64,000 bases of DNA from positions 1 to 64,000 of the forward strand of contig JAIPJS010000014.1 of NCBI GenBank assembly GCA_021734025.1. Direction: 5' to 3'. The notes under the pieces are model-generated. The model ran no database searches. It was not told where the DNA came from and worked only from the letters and a program-made list of their open reading frames with translations. Position 1 is the stretch's first letter; every line of letters starts with the position of its first letter. A program made the position numbers and the translations under genes. Below are positions 58,609 through 64,000 of the stretch, one piece after another. This DNA is from Candidatus Neomarinimicrobiota bacterium (GTDB lineage: Bacteria > Fidelibacterota > JAANXI01).

Positions 58609-59944
58609 CTCCGAAATGAGAATTTTGGTGATCGAAGATGACGAAACCATGCGATCCGGCATCGAAACCGTGTTGAGAAAATCCGGATATACCATCGAAA
58701 GCGCGGCAGACGGAAATACCGGAAGTCGCTTGTATCGCGAAACACAGCCCGAACTGGTAATTACGGATCTCAAACTCCCAGGGAAAAGCGGTATGGATCT
58801 GTTACAGGAGTTTAAAGCCTCTAATCCGGACGTTCCGGTCATCCTGATCTCGGCGTACGGTACTATTGACATCGCGGTGAATGCATTGAAACTGGGCGCC
58901 AGGGATTTTATTGCCAAGCCGTTTACCATCGATGAACTGCGAACGAAGGTGGAGCATGTGTTGGAAGGAACGGTGAGGAGCGATGCGGAGGGAAAAAACG
59001 TATTCCATGAGATGGTCGGCACAACACCTGTCATGCAGGAACTGTTCGGGAAAATCCGGGATGTGGCCAGAGTTGATAGTCCGGTGTTGATTACCGGGGA
59101 AAGCGGATCGGGGAAGGAACTGGCAGCCAGAGCTATTCACAGGGAGAGCCACCGAAGTAGCGAAAAATTTTTGGCAGTGAACTGCGGTGCACTCACAGAG
59201 ACACTGCTTGAAAGCGAACTATTCGGCCATGAGAAGGGTGCCTTTACCGGGGCGGTACAACAACATAATGGAGTGTTTGAACAGGCGGATCACGGAACGA
59301 TATTTCTGGATGAAGTCGGAGAGATCTCGCCCCGGATGCAGGTGAAATTACTCCGGGTGTTACAGAATCATACCTTTCATCGGGTTGGCGGTGGAGAAGA
59401 AATACAGGTGGATATCCGCGTAATCGCTGCAACAAATCAAGATTTGAAGGAGGGAATCAGGCAGGATAACTTCAGAGAAGATCTGTATTACCGCTTGAAT
59501 GTTGTGCCGCTGTATATCCCGCCACTCCGAAATCGAACGGACGATATTCCGGCACTGGTCAGACGGATTACGCAAGAAAAATCGAGTCTGCTTGGACGAC
59601 AGTTACCCGAATGGACAGAATCTGCGGTGGAAAAATTACAAAATTATGCCTGGCCCGGGAATATTCGGGAGCTGGAAAATTTTCTGGAGCGCCTGCTAGT
59701 ATTCAACCGGACGGACAGGATTACTGCACGGGATATCTATCTGGATGATCTACAAGATAGGGACACTCTGCCAGATGGTTCTTTGCCGGAGGTGTTGGAA
59801 TCTACGGAATACAAAATGATCCTGAATGCACTGAAAAAAGCAGGCGGCGTTAAACAGCAGGCAGCTCGTCTGTTGGGAATCAACACCAGCACACTTTATT
59901 ACAAAATGGAAAAGTACGGAATTCAGGATGAAGCAAGTTCATAA
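58601..59944 (+). CDS. Sigma-54-dependent response regulator, NtrC family
   Basis: 447 residues. Receiver domain with Asp56 (VITDLKLPGKSG), AAA+ domain with Walker A GESGSGKE (166-173), sigma-54-contacting GAFTGA (213-218) and Walker B TIFLDEVGEI, and a C-terminal Fis-type HTH (KQQAARLLGINTSTLYYKME). It activates sigma-54 promoters when phosphorylated by the overlapping kinase. It overlaps the next gene by 17 nt. Confidence 0.95.
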   Translation: MNNSEMRILVIEDDETMRSGIETVLRKSGYTIESAADGNTGSRLYRETQPELVITDLKLPGKSGMDLLQEFKASNPDVPVILISAYGTIDIAVNALKLGARDFIAKPFTIDELRTKVEHVLEGTVRSDAEGKNVFHEMVGTTPVMQELFGKIRDVARVDSPVLITGESGSGKELAARAIHRESHRSSEKFLAVNCGALTETLLESELFGHEKGAFTGAVQQHNGVFEQADHGTIFLDEVGEISPRMQVKLLRVLQNHTFHRVGGGEEIQVDIRVIAATNQDLKEGIRQDNFREDLYYRLNVVPLYIPPLRNRTDDIPALVRRITQEKSSLLGRQLPEWTESAVEKLQNYAWPGNIRELENFLERLLVFNRTDRITARDIYLDDLQDRDTLPDGSLPEVLESTEYKMILNALKKAGGVKQQAARLLGINTSTLYYKMEKYGIQDEASS

Positions 59945-60878
59945 AATCGTATTGTGCGTAGTGTTCTTCTTCACCTGGGGGAATTTATTACCGGCCCAGG
60001 AACTTGAAACGGCCTGGCAGGAGTACATCAGTGCGGAAACACGGTATCAGGACCTTATGGAGCAACGCCGGATATATGAAGGGCGGCAGCAGTCCCTATT
60101 GGAACGGCAACAGCGGCTGCGGGATAACCATCGCTGGTATAACGGCTGGATTATCAATATGCAGCAAGCCGGTGTAAGCGAGGACCTGGTCGTAGTGGCG
60201 GATTCGCTCAGGGAAATTAGCCGCCGGTTACAGAGCCAGAATGCGCAAAGGGACAGTTTATTTGAAGAATTAAAGGCAACATACCAGGATGTTCTCAGGA
60301 ATCCGCAGCAGCAGGATATGCCCTCCGGACAATTTCGCGAGTTGACGAACGTCATTATCAAGTCGTTAATAACAAAAAACCCGACTACCGGAGCGCTGCC
60401 GGACTATACCGATATCGTTAATAATTTGTACCAGGATTCTGAAACCCGACAGACGGTGCTACAGGATTTGCAGCGGGTGCTTGAGAAGAAAATTGTGCTC
60501 TTGGATTCCCTGATGACTTCACGACGCAACGATCTGTCCCTGCTCCGGAGCATGGAAGAATTTCAGGAGAATATTCAACTCCAGAGTCAGACTGACGCTG
60601 ACGTAAGTCGAGCAGGAGAAGTTGGGGGGAATACTAGAGCGGGAGAATCCGGTCCCTCTCAGGGATATTTCAACGACTACAATTCAGGTATAGAGACATC
60701 AGCTGACCGGATAGAGAAAATCGACGAAGAAGGCCAGGACTTCCAGCAGGTACCGGCGAAAGTTGACGTTTCACCTGGAAGTAAGACTGCCGTCAAAGAG
60801 GATATTGACCGGTTAGAGCGGAGCCGTAACGAATATCAAAGATTGCTGGAAAGCATCCGGAAGGAACTGAAAGATTAA
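59928..60878 (+). CDS. Exported coiled-coil protein of unknown function
   Basis: 316 residues. A signal peptide ends near LLPAQE. The remainder is mostly helical and rich in Gln, Arg, Glu and Asp, with coiled-coil character at about 25-125, 175-225 and 275-316. A Gly/Ser-rich hinge lies at about 235-255. Its start lies within the end of the NtrC-type gene, so it is co-expressed with the two-component pair. No family recognised; probably periplasmic. Confidence 0.75.
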   Translation: MKQVHKIVLCVVFFFTWGNLLPAQELETAWQEYISAETRYQDLMEQRRIYEGRQQSLLERQQRLRDNHRWYNGWIINMQQAGVSEDLVVVADSLREISRRLQSQNAQRDSLFEELKATYQDVLRNPQQQDMPSGQFRELTNVIIKSLITKNPTTGALPDYTDIVNNLYQDSETRQTVLQDLQRVLEKKIVLLDSLMTSRRNDLSLLRSMEEFQENIQLQSQTDADVSRAGEVGGNTRAGESGPSQGYFNDYNSGIETSADRIEKIDEEGQDFQQVPAKVDVSPGSKTAVKEDIDRLERSRNEYQRLLESIRKELKD

Positions 60879-60888
60879 GCGTGCTCCG

Positions 60889-61926
60889 GTGCTCGCTACG
60901 GGAATCTGGCTGGGATTGCTGTTTTTCACGCCTGGGATTGTTTTAGCTGTCAGCGGACTCTTTTCCGTCGCCCCTTCGTTCGATTCCAACGTATTTGAAA
61001 GTGCTGCGGTGTCATACACTTCATTCGGTGCCAGGGTCACGGGACGGCTTGGGCATAACCTGGAGTTTGACAGGTTCTCCGTGTCCGGCGATATTACCTC
61101 TCAGCTGGACCTGGAATCCACCTATTTCAACGAGAGCAAATTAGTTATCTCACCGAAACTGTCCGGAGTTTACCAAGTTAACAAGAATTTTCGGTTCCGA
61201 TCCGGATTTGAGCATTTCCAGAAGTCCTTCCGAGGGCAGGGGCGGACCTATACCTGGTCGAGGTACGATATTGCCGGAGAAAAACGTATAACTCACCGGC
61301 TTTCAACCTCTATGGGAGCAGGCTATCGACTTTACCGGATACAGCGTGGATACCGGTATGCTTTTACAAATCCGAATCTGAATTTGGGAATTTTCTACCA
61401 GGCCGCTGACAATCTTACCACAAGAGTCACTGCACAATATTTTGGAATGCGTTCGGAAGATTATCCGGCGTTTACCGTGGATGAGGACTCGTTATTGGTC
61501 CCGAACAGTTCATATCAACGGGACAGTGGATTTACAGGTGTACTCCGAATCCGATATACCGGGCGGATAATTATGAGTGGAGAATGCGGATACGAATTGA
61601 GAACCTCTAACAGCGTTCTGGGGGAATTTGCACAGTTCCGCGCCGGGATGACGATCTCCGGCCGGTTGTCAAAAAATATGCTATACCATCTGGCGGGGTA
61701 TCTGGCTAAAAAGCGGTATGCAACGACGATCACCGGAGGGCGTACCCAATATCGCGATCCGGAACAGCCTGCGCAAAACAGGTTGTATCTCAGGATTGAA
61801 CGAAAATATGCCCCGGCCTCTGCACTGTATTTCCAGATCAGTTACCTGAATAACGAAACACTTGTCAATAGAGTGTATTACAACAAAGCACTGGTGGAGA
61901 TCGGATTTAAGTATTCCCTGCATTGA
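60889..61926 (+). CDS. Outer-membrane beta-barrel-like protein of unknown function
   Basis: 345 residues from a GTG at 60889, 10 nt after the previous stop. N-terminal signal-like segment (GIWLGLLFFTPGIVLAVSGL). Alternating strands throughout (FRFRSGFEHFQKSFRGQGRT, TTRVTAQYFGMRSEDY, ILYFQ-type strands near the end) and a closing VEIGFKYSLH fit a barrel of about 14-16 strands. No family recognised. The start has only a weak ribosome binding site, so it may be translationally coupled to the coiled-coil gene. Confidence 0.72.
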   Translation: MLATGIWLGLLFFTPGIVLAVSGLFSVAPSFDSNVFESAAVSYTSFGARVTGRLGHNLEFDRFSVSGDITSQLDLESTYFNESKLVISPKLSGVYQVNKNFRFRSGFEHFQKSFRGQGRTYTWSRYDIAGEKRITHRLSTSMGAGYRLYRIQRGYRYAFTNPNLNLGIFYQAADNLTTRVTAQYFGMRSEDYPAFTVDEDSLLVPNSSYQRDSGFTGVLRIRYTGRIIMSGECGYELRTSNSVLGEFAQFRAGMTISGRLSKNMLYHLAGYLAKKRYATTITGGRTQYRDPEQPAQNRLYLRIERKYAPASALYFQISYLNNETLVNRVYYNKALVEIGFKYSLH

Positions 61927-62348
61927 TGGTTTGGTCGTACGGCATGCTTTCTCATGAGAAGCATTCCATTGTCGATTCTTGAGGGGGGGAGTCGGTAACG
62001 GTGGTGAGATAAGTAAACCCTGCTACGTAAAAGTTCTTTGGCAAAATTGAGTAGACACACAATACATGTCCAGATTCGACAGTGATACATTCCCGAAGAC
62101 TTTGAGACATTAACATCACTTCATCTTTCAGAGTTTTGAAAATTGTTTCAGAAATCTGAAGGGCGAAGTACGCTTTTCTGATCCTCGAAAAAGAATTTTC
62201 ACCGGACAAATCCGGCGGAACAGCGTTTTGCGGGCAGGTTCATTTGTTGAGGTTCGCCGGGGAACCGGGCAACATGATGTATGGCATACGGTTTGTGAAA
62301 TGACTAGTAACTACTGATAATCCGTTCATTTCGTATGGAGCCATATTG
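61927..62348. other. 422 bp intergenic region before the last gene
   Basis: No gene I can support. A bulged hairpin ATGCTTTCTCATGAGAAGCAT at 61944-61964 may end the upstream transcript. A palindrome TTCAGA-AA-TCTGAA lies at 62147-62160. A minus-strand frame of 85 codons (61952-62209) has no ribosome binding site or family features. Confidence 0.45.
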
Positions 62349-64000
62349 ATGAAAAAGACGCTTTGCATTTTTCTGTGTTTGCTCAGCATTAAGGTCTTCG
62401 CCTGGTACCCCGACTATTCGGTAATGGCCACCGATTTTCGTCTGCCCGGCGATTTTCTGCAGCCTATGCAGATGACCTCAACCCGTCAACTTGCCTTCGG
62501 ACCGTTCTTTCGGTATTTATATCAGGAACCGCTGGATCAGGCTTTTCAGAATGCAGCGTTTTTAAGCAGGTTGGAAAACCAGTATATCTATATGGATGTC
62601 GCCGGGAACCATACTTCTGACCCACGGAAGCAGTTTAACCCATATGAGAATTACGATGTTATGCCGTACTACTGGTCTCCTTTCAGGGAAGTCAGCGAGC
62701 CCGGGAGCCGTGAGCCGCTGTTACGTCTGGCCTTCTTTGGAAAACCACAGGGGGAGAGCTCTCCCGTATCCCTGGGAGCGACATTCGAATATTATTACGA
62801 TCAACAGAAGTTCTATCAACCGTATTGGTATCGGTACGGTTGGTTTGCAGAGGATGCTGTTGGAATCCGCTATTCCACGGCGGAATCCGATCCTTATAAC
62901 GATTACCGTCAGGTGGAATCAGGGGACAACGCCACTATCCAGCGCGGCGTCGGAATCAACGGATTCGCGGCATACGCAATTAATTCCGGCTTATCTCTGG
63001 GACTGCGGTATGGGTTGTTGATCAAAGATTCCGACGGGAATTATCTGGATATGGATAGACATGACGAGAACAATTGGGCCGATGAATATTTAAGTTACTC
63101 CCGACAAAAAGAAAACCGCGTCCAAAACAGGATGACACACGATATTGCCGTCGGCGTGATTGGTAAACCTGAGCCCGACAGAACTATCGGAATTAATGTT
63201 GGTTTTATGACCGGCGATGTGACCCGGGAGTATTCCTCGGCGGATTCCTCGCGGTATTATTCGTATCGATACATCGGTCCCGATTCGGTGAATTACCGTG
63301 AATCGTTTAGTCATGGGAAATCTGCCAGCGACAAGGAATGGGCGTATGACGGATTCACGCTTTATTCATCAATTCATGGTACCAGAGAAATCAACCCGGA
63401 GACGACTCTGCGTTACGCCATCTATGGAGAACACCGGTATGCGGATCTTGATGAATCCGAATCCACCTGGGGACGAAGTTATCGCGATTACTATTATTGG
63501 GACGACTACAACAATGCGCCGTATCAATATACCAACGAATCCTGGTCGGAGTTGGAGCGAACGGGCACCGGATCATTCCGGTATAAGCGCTATACGGGAT
63601 CGGTCGGTGCCGAGTGGCGGATTGAGACCTATCTCCGGTTTTTTGGCGGTATTTATGGTGATTTCCGGAAGGACAAGAAACGCGCGACAGAACCTTTTGT
63701 CGGCGAAAAATTTAGCGCGTATGATCGCACGGGCACCTCCAATCCCGGTTACCATTCCATCCGGGAAAAGGATGATAAAAAATTCAGGTGGTCCCGTGAA
63801 GAAACCTACCTGACCTTTGCCGTTCCCACAGGCGCAATAGTCGAAATCGGTAACAGTGTGGAATTCCAGGTGGGGCTGACAAAACTGATACGAACCATCG
63901 AGGCCAATGAAGGATACGATCTGATTGTGTTTCATGATGAGGAAATCCGGACGACTAACGGTGAAACAACGACACAGTCTGATCGCTCCTACGTTGAGGG
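62349..64000 (+). CDS. Exported protein, probable outer-membrane barrel (truncated by window end)
   Basis: Open from the ATG at 62349 to the end of the window (550 codons, no stop). GGAG lies 8 nt upstream. The signal peptide is MKKTLCIFLCLLSIKVFA, followed by WYPDYSVMATDFRLPGDF. The body is very rich in Tyr, Trp, Asp and Gly with alternating strands (GINGFAAYAINSGLSLGLRY, RTIGINVGFMTGDVTREY, GSVGAEWRIETYLRFFGGIY), as in outer-membrane barrels of FCB bacteria. No family recognised. Together with the two exported genes upstream it makes an envelope cluster behind the NtrB/NtrC pair. Confidence 0.75.
   Translation, partial: MKKTLCIFLCLLSIKVFAWYPDYSVMATDFRLPGDFLQPMQMTSTRQLAFGPFFRYLYQEPLDQAFQNAAFLSRLENQYIYMDVAGNHTSDPRKQFNPYENYDVMPYYWSPFREVSEPGSREPLLRLAFFGKPQGESSPVSLGATFEYYYDQQKFYQPYWYRYGWFAEDAVGIRYSTAESDPYNDYRQVESGDNATIQRGVGINGFAAYAINSGLSLGLRYGLLIKDSDGNYLDMDRHDENNWADEYLSYSRQKENRVQNRMTHDIAVGVIGKPEPDRTIGINVGFMTGDVTREYSSADSSRYYSYRYIGPDSVNYRESFSHGKSASDKEWAYDGFTLYSSIHGTREINPETTLRYAIYGEHRYADLDESESTWGRSYRDYYYWDDYNNAPYQYTNESWSELERTGTGSFRYKRYTGSVGAEWRIETYLRFFGGIYGDFRKDKKRATEPFVGEKFSAYDRTGTSNPGYHSIREKDDKKFRWSREETYLTFAVPTGAIVEIGNSVEFQVGLTKLIRTIEANEGYDLIVFHDEEIRTTNGETTTQSDRSYVE

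Noticed and set aside
61952-62209. 85-codon minus-strand ORF in the spacer before the last gene
   Set aside because: No ribosome binding site, no recognisable family and no coding-like composition; left as intergenic.

Overview
The window looks like a chromosomal segment of an uncultured or lesser-known Gram-negative bacterium of the FCB superphylum (Marinimicrobia, KSB1, Calditrichota or Balneolota-like). The evidence is a C-terminal YQNYPNPFNP secretion-sorting domain, a complete Bat (aerotolerance) operon, a DUF4249 lipoprotein beside a TonB-dependent receptor, and DUF4321, DUF5683 and SPOR-domain proteins. Many genes have good Shine-Dalgarno sites (AAGGAG/GGAGG), which argues against Bacteroidia proper. 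Almost every gene is on the plus strand. I see no phage, no insertion sequence, no CRISPR array, and no rRNA or tRNA gene. || Layout. 0-10 kb: rqcH-like gene on the minus strand, then a tightly packed housekeeping operon yicC-gmk-rpoZ-coaB(C)-UDG, dnaB, rel and an HU-like gene. 10-20 kb: ruvX, lnt, two envelope proteins of unknown function, ecfT, truA, htrA, purB, psd-pssA, purS-purQ, DUF4321. 20-28 kb: tatA, gatA, batA-batB-batC-batD-batE, SPOR protein and a strong terminator. 28-33 kb: ATP sulfurylase, then a 1074-residue secreted CotH/lamin-tail protein on the minus strand. 33-40 kb: a YedF-like DsrE protein, a MalT-type LuxR regulator, a 0.5 kb spacer full of repeats and palindromes, and a small ORF-TonB receptor-DUF4249 operon ended by a terminator. 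40-50 kb: a co-oriented signalling and polysaccharide locus: Hpt, receiver, hybrid kinase, an Hpt-REC-GGDEF-REC diguanylate cyclase, receiver, HEAT membrane protein, processive family-2 glycosyltransferase (frameshifted) and a TPR/YaiO-type outer-membrane protein. 50-56 kb: a repeat element and a broken peptide deformylase, a peroxiredoxin with an in-frame TGA, cyclopropane fatty acid synthase, an alpha/beta hydrolase-LuxR regulator, an MddA-like methyltransferase and an OsmC protein. 56-64 kb: a PD40 beta-propeller protein, an NtrB/NtrC-type two-component pair, a coiled-coil exported protein, an outer-membrane barrel and the first 550 codons of another exported protein. || Main results. (1) The peroxiredoxin at 50814-51521 has TGA exactly at the peroxidatic cysteine and a hairpin with loop GGUC starting 17 nt downstream, strongly resembling a bacterial SECIS, so it is probably a selenoprotein. 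A YedF-like protein (a family linked to selenium use) lies 17 kb upstream. (2) The 40-50 kb locus looks like a self-contained phosphorelay/c-di-GMP-controlled exopolysaccharide machine. (3) The CoaBC homologue keeps the CoaB ligase half, while the CoaC decarboxylase half has lost its motifs.
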